This document shows positions 12,281 to 22,389 of a stretch of DNA of 64,000 bases, piece after piece; position 1 is the first letter of the stretch, and each line of letters opens with the position of its first letter. The translations under genes were made by a program, and so were the position numbers. Source of the DNA: Colletotrichum lupini (Eukaryota; Ascomycota; Sordariomycetes; Glomerellales; Glomerellaceae); the NCBI RefSeq assembly GCF_023278565.1, contig NC_064677.1, positions 5,270,001-5,334,000 on the forward strand. The letters run 5' to 3'. The notes beneath the pieces were generated by a model. The model was not told where the DNA came from. It searched no databases and was given only the letters and a program-made list of their open reading frames with translations.

Positions 12281-15200
12281 ATGGACGACGACCCGGCTGC
12301 CACCCAGGCCCGGGACAAGGAGGCACTTAGGAACCTCGCCAACGAACTCCTGGACCTCGAGGGTGAACGAGACTTTCGACAAGCCATCGCCGAATCTCTC
12401 GCCGACGGGAACCCGCGAGACTACGAGAAGGCTCTCCGAGAATACGAATCGGCTGCGAAAACGATTGATAGCAAGACACTCGAGAAGCAGCGACTGGAAC
12501 AGCGGATTCGGGCGGCCAAGAACTCTGCGCGCCAGTCAACGAGAGACGCTACATTCGGAGAAGACGCAAACATGAGAGCGGCTAGGGACCGCTGGGGAGT
12601 TGGTACGTGGATATTTTTATTTTGCCGTTACTGCGAAGCCTATCCAAACTGCCCAAGTTTTTCACTTGCGACTTATCCCGATTTCGGCCCCAACTTCTTC
12701 AAGTGAAGAAGTCAGCCATAGTACAAAAGCGATTAGCATGCCAGAGGTGGAAGGCCGACCGGAAGTCTGGCCTGTCTATCCATCATTTCATGGTCATGAC
12801 AAGCGTGTTGGCCGATGGGAATGACAGCCTCAGGCTTGCTAAGGTGGTTTGAAAAACCTTGTGTTTTTCAAGCTACTTGATCGAAATGCGAAGAAGTAAC
12901 GAAAACGTGGAGCTCTCATATCTATGACTGTCCGAGATCTGGGGGCATAAGGCAGGCAGTGTTCTCAGCGCCGCTCCTGCCTTCCCGAAAACCCCCAGTC
13001 TTGCCTTACTCCTGCCTAGTCGACGCCTTCCTCTTCCTCCTACGCCTTCCACAGGCTCACATCATAAATAACCTGGGCCTTTCATATTTCACCCATTCCT
13101 CACCCAACTCTCTACACTGGCCTGAGCTCCATCAAGACCCCCCGCCTTCAGAATACCTGTCTATTATTGATCTTGTCATTACCGTCTGGCCCATCCCAGA
13201 CAACCCCTCACACCTATCCACGATCGAACATGATTTCGATCTAGCCGTATTTCAGCCTACCTGATTTATCAGTACCTTGGTCACGTGGAACACTGATAAA
13301 AACCTCTGTGAAACTGACACTCTTCCAGCCAACGTCCCCTACAGACCATCTCCCGGGTCCCAAAACGCCTCTCAGGAACCTTCGAAAAACGCATACGCCA
13401 TGCCTAACTCGGGTTCCGCTCTTGCCGGCTCAGCTTCCTGGAACCCTTTTGAACCGCCTGTGCCCAATCTAGGTAGTTCGACAAGTCATATCAGTCCGTT
13501 CAACAAGAAGAGAGCATTTGGTTCCGGATATGAGTCTCTTGGCCAGGCCAACTCAGGCCGGAACAAGTCTCAGCGCATAGATGATTCGTCTCAAGTCATC
13601 GACCTTACTGGGTAAGTACAAAATATGTTCCACTGCTGGGTTGAGCTTAGGTCTGGGCGGCAAATGACTCTTCGTTTTCTGATGCAAGGACTAACAAATT
13701 TGGTAGGGACGATGATGATGTACACACATCGTTCATGTCGCGCTCAAAGCAAGCGGAGGCACAGGAACGAGGTCGTAGAATGGCCTCAATGGTACGCACT
13801 CCTCGCAGTTTCTCTCAGGCCAATTCATACGACGCCAGGCCTCCTTATCCTCCTCCTGTGGTCCGCCATCCCCCAGGCGCATATGGCACTGGATATGCCA
13901 ATGGGCTCAATCCCAGCATTGGCATTCCCCAGGGATATGCCAGCGCGAGCTCTTCTTCGAGTATGGCTTCAACCCCTGGCGGAGATTTTATGCCCCGGAT
14001 GCCGGGTTCTTACATCGACGAGGACGACATGAACCTTGGCTTCACGCCGGCTAGCCAGATGATGAACCGTCAGCTAGCCAATCGGAATGGATATCCTTTC
14101 GGCAACAGATCTTCTCTCAGCACCTCTGATGTGATCAATAGAGCTAACAACTACAACTTCATGGACCTTACCGACGGCTCCGGAAACCCGCTGGATGCTC
14201 GCGTTGTCTCCTTGATGGAGGACATCAACAATGACCCTCGCAGATCCAAAGAGGAAGTGGAGGCACTTCTGCGGAATGTGCACGCCGGCATGGACATCCC
14301 CGAAGAAGATCGGGAGGGAACTCCTGAAGCCATGAGATACCCTCTTTATGCGCACCAGAGAGTTGCGTTGACATGGATGAAGCGCCAAGAGAAGGGCACT
14401 AACAAGGGAGGTATTTTGGCCGATGACATGGGCCTGGGAAAGACGATTTCTGTTCTGTCCCTCATGGTGTCACAAAAGTCGACCAAACCAACATGCAAGG
14501 TAGGATTGCTCCCATTTCATTTCATACGGTGCTAACACTCCCTGACAGACCACTTTGATTGTGGCCCCGTTATCCCTGATTCGACAGTGGGAAGATGAGA
14601 TCAAGAAGAAGCTCAAGAGTGGCCCGCCTCATGCCTTGACGGTATACATCCATCACAGCACTCAAAAGACGAAAGCCCAAGAGTTGATGAAGTACGATGT
14701 CGTCCTGACCACCTATGGGACCCTCGTCTCGGACAGGAAGAAGTATGCTGCTTGGCTCAAGGACTTGGATGGACGTCCTGCGTTGACCAAGACCGACCCC
14801 AACTTGGCAAGCTCTGTCTCCCTGTTCCATCCAGACTACTCGAAGTTTTATCGCATCGTTCTGGACGAAAGCCAACAGATCAAGAATCACAAGGCGCAGG
14901 CGGCTGGGGCCGCTTCCCACCTGCAAAGCGAGCATCGTTGGTGCCTATCCGGTACACCGATGATGAACGGCGTCGACGAGCTCTATTCCCTCTACAGATT
15001 CCTGAGAATCAAGCCATACAGCGACTGGTCTAAGTTCCGCGGCGCCTTTGGAGTGCTCTTCGGGAAGAAAGGTGACCCTCAGGCCCAAGCGATGAGAAAC
15101 TTGCAAGTTCTCCTCAAGGCGACTCTCTTACGCCGGACCAAGACCTCGCAAATTGATGGAAAGCCCATTTTGCAACTTCCGGAGAAAACCGAGGAGGTGG

Positions 15201-16657
15201 TTTACGCAGAGTTGGACGAGGACGAGCGCAAGTTCTACACTGATCTAGAGACCAAGTCGCAGGTGCAGATCAACAAGTACCTGCGAAAGGGTACTCTCGG
15301 CAAGCACTATTCTCATGTATTGGTGTTACTTCTCCGCCTTCGTCAGACTTGCTGTCACCCACATTTACTTCTTGAAGCAGACGATGCAGTGCCTGAAGTC
15401 GATGACGATATGCTCAGTCGCGTCAGAACTTTATCTAGAGCGGTTGTTCAACGCCTCACTGAGAAGTCTCGCGCTCTCGAGAGTGCTGACGCCATCAATG
15501 AGGGCTTTGAGTGCCCAATTTGCTACGACATGATGCCCGACCCGACTATTCCACTACCCTGCGGGCACGAACTCTGTGCGGGATGTCTCAAGCAGCACGT
15601 TGACAACGCTAGGCGTGAGAACATTAGAAATGGCGAAGACGAAGGCCAGGTCAAGTGCGCTGTCTGCAGAGGCACGTTAGACCCGACGAACATAATCACC
15701 TTTTCAGCTTTCAAGAAGGTCTACATGCCTGATGAAGCTGCTAGCGGAAGCTCTGAGGATGAAGAGTCTGAAGGCTCCGTTTGGAGTAGCGATGATGATG
15801 AGGAAGAAGAAGAGGAGCAAGACGATGCCGATGCAGATGACGCCGACAAGAACGGCGATCTCAAAGGCTTCGTCGTTCCTGATGCTTACGCTAACATTAG
15901 TGATGATGAGGACGAGCTGTCAGGGTCTCCAGCGCCAAAGCCCAAGGCGACCGAGCCCAAGAAGAGGAAGTCAAAGGGCAAAATGAAGGCTGCAAAGTCT
16001 TCAAGTAAGGAGTCGAAGAAGAGACTTAAGAAGATTAAGGGCAGCCAGTTGGCAACGCTTCGAAAAAATGCCAAGAAGAATGCTGGTGCCTGGCAGGACT
16101 ACACAAAGTACCTGAGTCACCATTGGCTTGCTTCATCCAAGACGAGAGCTTGTGTGGAACTTCTCAAGAAGATTCAGGAAACAGGCGAGAAAACAATCAT
16201 TTTCTCCCAGTGGACTATGCTGCTGGATCTTTTGCAGGTCGCGATCAGAAAGCAAGGTCTAAACATCAAGCATTGCCGTTACACAGGAGAGATGTCGATG
16301 GCGCAGCGTGATGACACTGCTTTCACTTTCTCGAACGATCCGAGCATGAAGGTCATGATGGTGTCGCTGCGCGCCGGAAACGCTGGTCTCAACCTTGTCG
16401 CGGCTTCGCAGGTCATCATTATGGATCCTTTCTGGAATCCGTACATTGAGATGCAAGCCGTTGATAGAGCTCACCGCATTGGCCAGCAAAAGCCTGTGAA
16501 GGTGCACCGAATTCTGACTCAACAAACGGTTGAAGATCGTATCGTCCAGCTTCAGGAGAAGAAAAGGGCGACGGTGGATGCAGCTTTGGACGAGCGTGAG
16601 GGTGCGAAGTTGGCTGGCCTCAGCATGACTGAACTGCGTTTCCTTTTCAATCTTTGA
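12281..16657 (+). CDS. SNF2-family ATPase with RING finger, Uls1-like SUMO-targeted translocase
   Basis: Predicted nuclear DNA translocase that remodels or strips protein-DNA complexes, with possible ubiquitin-ligase activity. Exons: 12281-12602, 13329-13611, 13707-14499, 14549-16657, giving 1,168 residues. From the N-terminus: a charged helical segment (1-107), a SUMO-interaction motif VIDLTGDDDD (197-206), SNF2 lobe 1 with GLGKT (444-448) and DESQ (572-575), a C3HC4 RING (Cys788, Cys791, Cys804, His806, Cys809, Cys812, Cys836, Cys839) with an acidic then Lys-rich insert after it, and lobe 2 with FSQW (about 1018) and AVDRAHRIGQ (about 1103). RING plus SIM inside a SNF2 protein is the arrangement known in yeast Uls1 and fission yeast Rrp1/Rrp2; Rad5 is the main alternative, but no HIRAN domain is visible. 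Intron 1 is unusually long (726 bp), so exon 1 is less certain. A shorter form starting at 13400 (MPNSG) is possible. Confidence 0.88.
12603..13328 (+). other. long first intron of the SNF2/RING gene, possible internal promoter
   Basis: The 726-bp intron has a GTACGT donor and a TTCCAG acceptor that keep the frame (phase 1). It is about ten times longer than the other introns in the window. From about 12960 to 13330 it is strongly C/T-rich, like the leaders of other genes here. It may therefore hold a second transcription start feeding the ATG at 13400. Confidence 0.5.
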
Positions 16658-17648
16658 GAGAGGATTCGACCGATCTACATTCGATTTCACAATCCAGTTC
16701 CCAGTCTCGTTTGTGGAGGTTCACAACACAATCTCTGACTATCTGGATCGGAAGTCAATTTCTTCTGTGACTTTTTTGCACCAGATCTCGTTCTTTCTAC
16801 GAGGCGGAGGAGGCATTTTTTTAATCAATGGTCTTGGGGGAGGTATTACGAATCGTTTACGACTGGCATTTTATTGCATCCGCATGACTACGGTGAACAG
16901 GAAACAAGGGAAGGGGGAAAGCATACCCATGACGAAGACATGGGCACAGAAGATAGGCTTCACAGCCAACACCACGGAAATGTGACTAGGATGGGAAAGA
17001 TGGGGGGGGGCGGAGGAGATATCTCCTCCTGTCACCTCATCTTCTTTTTCTTTTCTTTTGTTGTCACAAATCCCATGAGGCGTCCAGGGTACAGGCACAG
17101 GGCCAGGGCTAGGCTCAGGACGGTACAGCTGCCTTTCGGTATGCGAAATTCGTTCACGGAAACAGGAAGGATCGCTACATCGACAGAGACCACCAATACT
17201 ATTGCTCATCATGAATTATGTGTGACCCTGCAATAAATATGTGCGTGATGTATCCAGGCTGGTATCAACGGTCCCGTTGATCAACGACACGGGGTCGCTC
17301 ATCAATTGTGAAGGCTAGCCCAGTAACAAGGCTGGCAGAAGTAGAGAAGCATCCTGATAAGTATCGAGTATGTTGTAAACGACTGTTGTTATTGATGATA
17401 GCGGGTAGAGCTGACCACCCTACCTTGGCCTCGTTACCACCATGCATCCTTTAGCTAATTAACCCTCCTGGCATGGATAGACGACGAGACTACTAGAAAC
17501 ACCGGGCAATATAGTTCCGTCGAGAAATGAGCCTCCCCGATGATCCCGAAGCACGACGACGCGCTTCTCATTCGCTTCATTCGTTCTTTTCGCTGTTGAG
17601 GAACCAAGCCTTGACCTCCTCCCTACATAGGCGGACCAGGGTAGTCTC
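16658..17648. other. convergent intergenic region between SNF2/RING and MED17
   Basis: Both flanking genes end here, so it should hold two 3' ends. There is a run of nine G followed by an 18-bp perfect palindrome (17012-17029), then a T-rich stretch (17041-17065). An AATAAA lies at 17232-17237. The open frames present are short and unconvincing. Confidence 0.55.
17012..17029. repeat. 18-bp perfect palindrome between convergent genes
   Basis: The sequence ggaggagatatctcctcc equals its own reverse complement. It follows a G9 run and precedes a T-rich tract. It could form a small hairpin in either transcript. A role in 3' end formation is inference only. Confidence 0.6.
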
Positions 17649-19789
17649 CTAAACCTCTCTGGACTGGACAACAGCGGCGACGATGTCACTGACATGAGGC
17701 TGCGACGACGATAACGACGGGTCGCCACCAGCCGCCCAAGACCAGCGCTGCAGGAGAGGCTTATCTCCCGCGCGCCAGGCGGTGCCAATCTGCAGCGTTG
17801 GCCGGCTCTCGGGGCCGCTGTTGAGGATATCGAAGCGGATCTCGCGCGTTTCCGTGTCGATGTCGCGGATGGCGGTACCGCGGACGGACTTGATCCACTC
17901 CGCCGGGGCGGGTTCCGAAGGGGGCGTAGACGGGTTGGACGGCTGCTGCGGCGGGGGGATAAGGGACATTGCATGGTCTGTGAGTGCGTGGGCCGCTGCG
18001 TTTGTGATGTAGAGCTGGACGGAGGCGATGTCTGGGTACGGGTCGCGAGAGGGAGGGTAGGAGGATTGCAGGGTGTTTGGCGGCGGCGCGGGTGGTTGCT
18101 CGCCGTTTGACGGTTCGCTTCTTACTGCTGCTGTCGCTGCTGCAACGTTGGGAAGAAGTTGGAGTTGGAATTGTGTTGTTGTCAGTGGGAGAAGGAATGT
18201 GCGGCCGCGGATCTGGAGGCGAGAGGTCGGGGTCAGGGTCAGCTCGATCTGGAAGTCTGCCGGGGATGTGAGCATGTTTGTGAGTGCTTGTGAGGCGTTG
18301 GGCCGGTTGGAGGCACCGCCCGACGTGTTTTTCAGCTCGGCCGTCGGGAAGGGAGGGGTGTTGAGGGTGAAGGAGGCGGCGTCGACGCCGGCTTGTCGTA
18401 GCACGCGGGTGAGGTCGCCGGCGAAACTGGTGACTTGCTCGACGGAGCGGTCGTAGAGAATCTTGGCGATGATGGGTCTGAGGAGGTGATACTGGTTTTG
18501 TGTTTGGTTTCGACGTTGGTGAGGGGGCGTTGGCCGCAGTCGTTGTAGCTCGTTTAGGCGATGAGCGTGGCTGAGGAGGATGTGTAGACCGAGATGTGTT
18601 GCTTCGGCAAGGACGTTGTCGGGCGATGCGCCGACGGTGGCGGCGCTATCCTCCAGAGTTTCGAGCTCCAGCGTCAAACTTGGTCCTGAGCTGGGGTGGA
18701 AGTTGATGGAGTTGTTATCCGCGCGGACCCCGTACGAGGCGAGGGAGTGTGCTTCACGATGAAGCTCATGCCAGAGCTCTTGTGCAAAGATGGTATTGCG
18801 GGCTTCGAGGACGCGATCTGGTAGCAAGGCCGAGTCGGGTACGGAGGCCCCAACAGCAAGACGGCCGCTCGGCTCGCCCGATCTGCTTACGGTGATGGCG
18901 AGGCGTTGACAGCCGGAACCGACGCGGCCGTGCTGGAGAAGCGCCGAGCCGTCATCTCCGCGTCGCAATGGCGCGAGACTGCTATTCCTGAATTCAGGTG
19001 ATGCTATGCATGGTCAGCTTTGTCCGATACTCGAAAAGGGGACGGAGTCACCTGCCTTCTGAGAATCCGAATCTGACGCCAAGGGTATGTCGTTCCGCAG
19101 GCAGCCTGCACATAGACCATCCCGCCTGGTGTACTGAGAGCACCTCGCCCCAATACTTTGCTTCACGCTCCACTTCCTTACTCAAGTGGGTTGCCGCTTT
19201 GTCGGCCGACTCCTTTGTCTTTTCGATGTCGAGCAAAGCCAAACCCAGAGACACGTCGCGGTTGTCCTTTGCCTTCTCGGCATCCCTTTGCTTCTGTTCT
19301 TCGTTGTCTTCGCGCTTCGCAATACCGAGGGTTCCTATGCCGGTCCAGTCGCGCAATTGCTGAGAGAGTGTGACACCTGCCTGAGCAGGGCTTTCTTTCG
19401 AGAGTAATAATGAGACGAAGTCGAGAGTCATTAAAGCCGCGTTTTGCGCGGTACTGACGACGCACTGTTAGCCAAGAATTTCCGGGGAAATGACGTTTCT
19501 CTGGGATCACCAACTCAATATTCCTCAGCACTTCCATCCTCGCGGCGCCGGCATCTGGTGGTTCCTCGTCCTCCTCGTCTCCCTCGGCCATTGTCGTGTC
19601 TTCCTCCTTCACCTCGCCGACGCCATTTTTCTTATTCTCGACCTCCTCCTTTAGACTTTCCTCGGTGACGTTTCGGAAGCCGCGCTCCGCCTGTACGCGG
19701 GCAATGAACTCGCCGAGGCTCTTTGGTTTGCGATCGCCTGTGGGTACGGGGTGGAGGGAAGAGAAGGGCATGGAGCTGCCCGACGCCAT
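17649..19789 (-). CDS. MED17: Mediator of RNA polymerase II transcription subunit 17 (Srb4)
   Basis: Core subunit of the Mediator head module, nuclear, required for most RNA polymerase II transcription. Exons in coding order: 19789-19515, 19453-19052, 18987-17649, giving 671 residues. The N-terminus has the fungal MED17 pattern (GDRKPKSLGEFIARVQAERG then FRNVTEESL), an acidic stretch, and RMEVLRNID spliced to TAQNAALMTLDFVSLLLSK. This is followed by TLSQQLRDWTGIGTLG, a coiled-coil region of Lys/Glu/Ala, and CRLPAERHTLGVRFGFSE. A SLAPLRR segment begins exon 3. The splice after NI uses GTTGGT, chosen because it alone restores the family frame. The start is the first ATG. The C-terminal part is rich in Pro and Ser in places, as in other fungal copies. 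Length and order fit the family. Confidence 0.93.
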
Positions 19790-19980
19790 GGCGGGCAATT
19801 CGGGGTCGCGCGTCGATCTTGAATGGGTGTGTTCAGAGATTCGAAGGCTGTGGAATCAGGAAACTATAATGCGCAGGACGGCTGCATGGCGTGGAAGGGA
19901 ATTTGCGTCGCGAATGGTGGTAAGGCTGTAGTGCAAGGCTGGTGGTTGAATGAGAGCAAGAGCTATGGATTGGTTGGAGC

Positions 19981-20053
19981 CACCGAGCCGGTCTAAGCTC
20001 CACCGAGCGACCAAAGGGTGCGCATTTTCGGTGAAGCTACCAACTCACCGAGC
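19981..20053. promoter_or_regulatory. cluster of three CACCGAGC elements upstream of MED17
   Basis: The octamer caccgagc occurs exactly at 19981-19988, 20001-20008 and 20046-20053. A related gaccgag follows and an inverted caccga-like copy lies near 20028. The cluster lies 190-265 bp upstream of the MED17 start codon. Its spacing and position suggest a transcription-factor site, but none is recognised. Confidence 0.4.
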
Positions 20054-22224
20054 ATGACCGAGTTTAACTCACTGCCAGTTAACCGTGTCGGCCACACCTC
20101 TCGAATTTAAATCAGACTCACAGAAAAAAAATCCATAGTCTCTTGATTCAGCTACAAATTGCACTTAGTGGGATGCGCCAAGATCTAAGGTGCCTGATGT
20201 CATCGCATAGGCTTGCGAGCAGTCATGAGAATACTCAATATCATCGCTTGGTCTAAGAGAGAACTGATCGGACAAAGGGACCTCGGAATCTCATGGCAGA
20301 TTCATTGCAAAATAACTAGTCTGTAGGTATACGACGGGAAGATCGGAAGCAGGTCATCTCGGCATTCGTGCGCGACCGTGGTTCGGCTTTCTCGGGGGTG
20401 ATCCAACTGATCTGGAAGCTTAACTCAGATATCGCTGCCAAATAGAGACGCTGCATCGAGGACTCTAGCATGACTTGTGCTGTGTAAGTGTGTGCGATCA
20501 CCGTCGACTCAGTCTGACTGACGACCGGCAATTCTGAGTCGACGAACACGACGATGAGGCTAAACTCAATGCGGGCTATGCCAAACCGGCAACTCCACAC
20601 CTGATGACGTCCAGCTCACAATGTTCAGGGCTGGAAAACATCAAAGTGAAGTGAAGTTGGTCTTGCGAGATTCCGGATTGGATACAGCTCAAAGTCCTCA
20701 TGATCTTACCACGTATTCAGCGGTGACGTTGGTCGCGATGGTAGAAATGCAAGGTTCGGCGGAAGTGCTGAATAATGAGGCCGAGAAATCTCGAGTTCGC
20801 CTTGATGATATCGTGATGTCTGATTGCACCACTTTGGATGAGTATAGATATCGGACGACTTATGAGTTGATATGTTGATCTGAAAGATTCACCGTCGTCG
20901 CCGCCGCCGGGACTTCGGAGGTTGATCCTTGCATCCCTGCGAGAGACGGGACCTCCACTGTGAACGAGTCACTGGCTGATGGGCCAACTGACGAAAGTAA
21001 TGAATGTAGTTTGGGTGTTCACATAGAGCTAGAGGCACAGGCGCGCAGCCTAGATAAAGCAGCATGAAGCGCTCTTACGAGGAAGCGGGCATATGGGGAA
21101 TGGGCCAGCTATGTCTAGACCATGACATGCGATAGTATGTTTCTCTGCGCAGTATTGTGTCGTTGATTTTAATAAAAAGAGGCGTGCAGACAAACCAGCA
21201 CCCACCTCATGGATTGCCTGACATTCTCATCGAGTTCTTGCACCGGCCGTCGGCCAGCCCCGCACTGGAGCTTGATGGAGGGGCAATTGGAAAGGATCCA
21301 TTGGTAAGTTGGTGCAAGTCTGGACCTGGCAACTGAGGTGGATTTTGGTGCGACTTGTGCAAGGAGCCCAGAATAAGCCCGAGATGGGACGCTGGAAGAG
21401 GCCGACTGAACCTTGCTTGGTGGTTTAAACCCCTCACCGGCGACCGGAGTAAGAGCGAGAAAAAAACACACGAAGGAGACCAGTCACCAGTCAGTCGACG
21501 GATTGAGACTCCAGTTGCAATATTCCCAGTATTTCCCTCACTCACCAATGGGTGTAGCGCGAAATAGCTTGACACACTGCTATTGTCGCAGCAAATGAGC
21601 GATTAAGCCAGCCATCCCGAGTTAGGTGGACAGACAGCACTATTGTAGACGGTTGCGGTTGGAGAAGCTTCTGCAACACATCGCTGATCGACTACCCGCA
21701 GCAGGTTCAGCTGAAGAGACACGTCAGGTAAGTAATACCTAGGTAGTCTACTGTGACCGGGCTGGCCAGTAAGACCGTTGCATCGTTCCTGATTCAGCAA
21801 CGTGAACGGTTTTCCATAGGCTCGCTGTGACACCGGTGCCCTGCTCCTGTGACGATGCTGTGCGGCCTCTGCGGCTTTTGGACTGTTTTATTTCTGTGAG
21901 GTGGGCTTGGCTGACCTGAAGCTCCCCCGCGCCAAGATAAGGAGCCGATAAGAGCTGGGCGGGCTGTTTTGGAGGGCACTCAACGTCACTGCGCGGGCTC
22001 GCTGTTGGGGGAGGATGGAGGGGTTGAATCATGGGTGGATTACCTCGAGGTAAGTACCAGGTAGGGAACCTACGTTTGGTGAGCTGAGGTCCAGTGAGGT
22101 AAGGTAACTTTCCAGGTTAAGGCATCTGACCCCCCGTTCCGAGTGTGATTTTTCTACTATTTTTTCGAGGTGCGGGTGCTTCAAAGTGGCTCCGGCGAAC
22201 TTGGTCCCCCGCCATTAAACCTAT

Positions 22225-22229
22225 CTAGT
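22225..22229. repeat. left target-site duplication of the LTR element
   Basis: The left flank reads ctagt, and the right flank (30959-30963) reads ctggt. They differ by one G/A transition in a TpG context. Five bases is the usual duplication length for Ty3/Gypsy elements. Confidence 0.7.
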
Positions 22230-22389
22230 TGCCGGGGGCAAAGGTAGGGTCAATGTAATATGTCAAGTAGTGGTTGATTCTTCTAGGTAATATGGGCAAA
22301 AGCCCCTAATGTGGGCAGAAGCCCCTATATATAGTTATAGCTAGTTATTATTAGTTATAGTACACAGCCTATAACTATATAATATAATA
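22230..22389 (-). repeat. left LTR (3' LTR of the element)
   Basis: It aligns over its full 160 bp, with no gap, to 30799-30958. Every difference is a C/T or G/A transition. The outer 100 bp (22230 to about 22330) keep CpA and TpG; the inner 60 bp have lost nearly all of them. Confidence 0.9.

Larger units (their letters stand above)
19790..22229. other. region between MED17 and the retrotransposon
   Basis: No firm gene. The first 300 bp are the MED17 promoter. Between about 20320 and 20880 the + strand contains coding-like stretches interrupted by stops (a 45-codon open run ending at a TAG near 20445, and an open frame at 20621-20878); these could be a gene remnant, but I cannot name a family. 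From 21730 to 22120 there are several AGGTAAG/TACC motifs, including palindromes at 21736-21745 and 22040-22053. The five bases 22225-22229 are the left target-site copy of the retrotransposon. Confidence 0.45.

Noticed and set aside
12959..13264. 101-codon frame inside the SNF2/RING gene
   Set aside because: It lies within the long first intron, ends in a stop before the acceptor, and matches the C/T-rich bias of a leader.
17459..17974. 171-codon minus-strand frame beside MED17
   Set aside because: It overlaps the MED17 3' coding end in another frame, is rich in Arg/Ser/Pro from GC-rich codons, and has no family resemblance.
20502..20544. 11-bp inverted repeat with 21-bp spacer (cgtcgactcag / ctgagtcgacg)
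   Set aside because: One such pair is about what chance predicts in 64 kb, and nothing else supports it.
22261..22389. LTR start at the TG of tgtcaagtag
   Set aside because: Similarity between the two LTRs continues 31 bp further left to the TG at 22230. Only that boundary gives equal 160-bp LTRs and a 5-bp flanking duplication.
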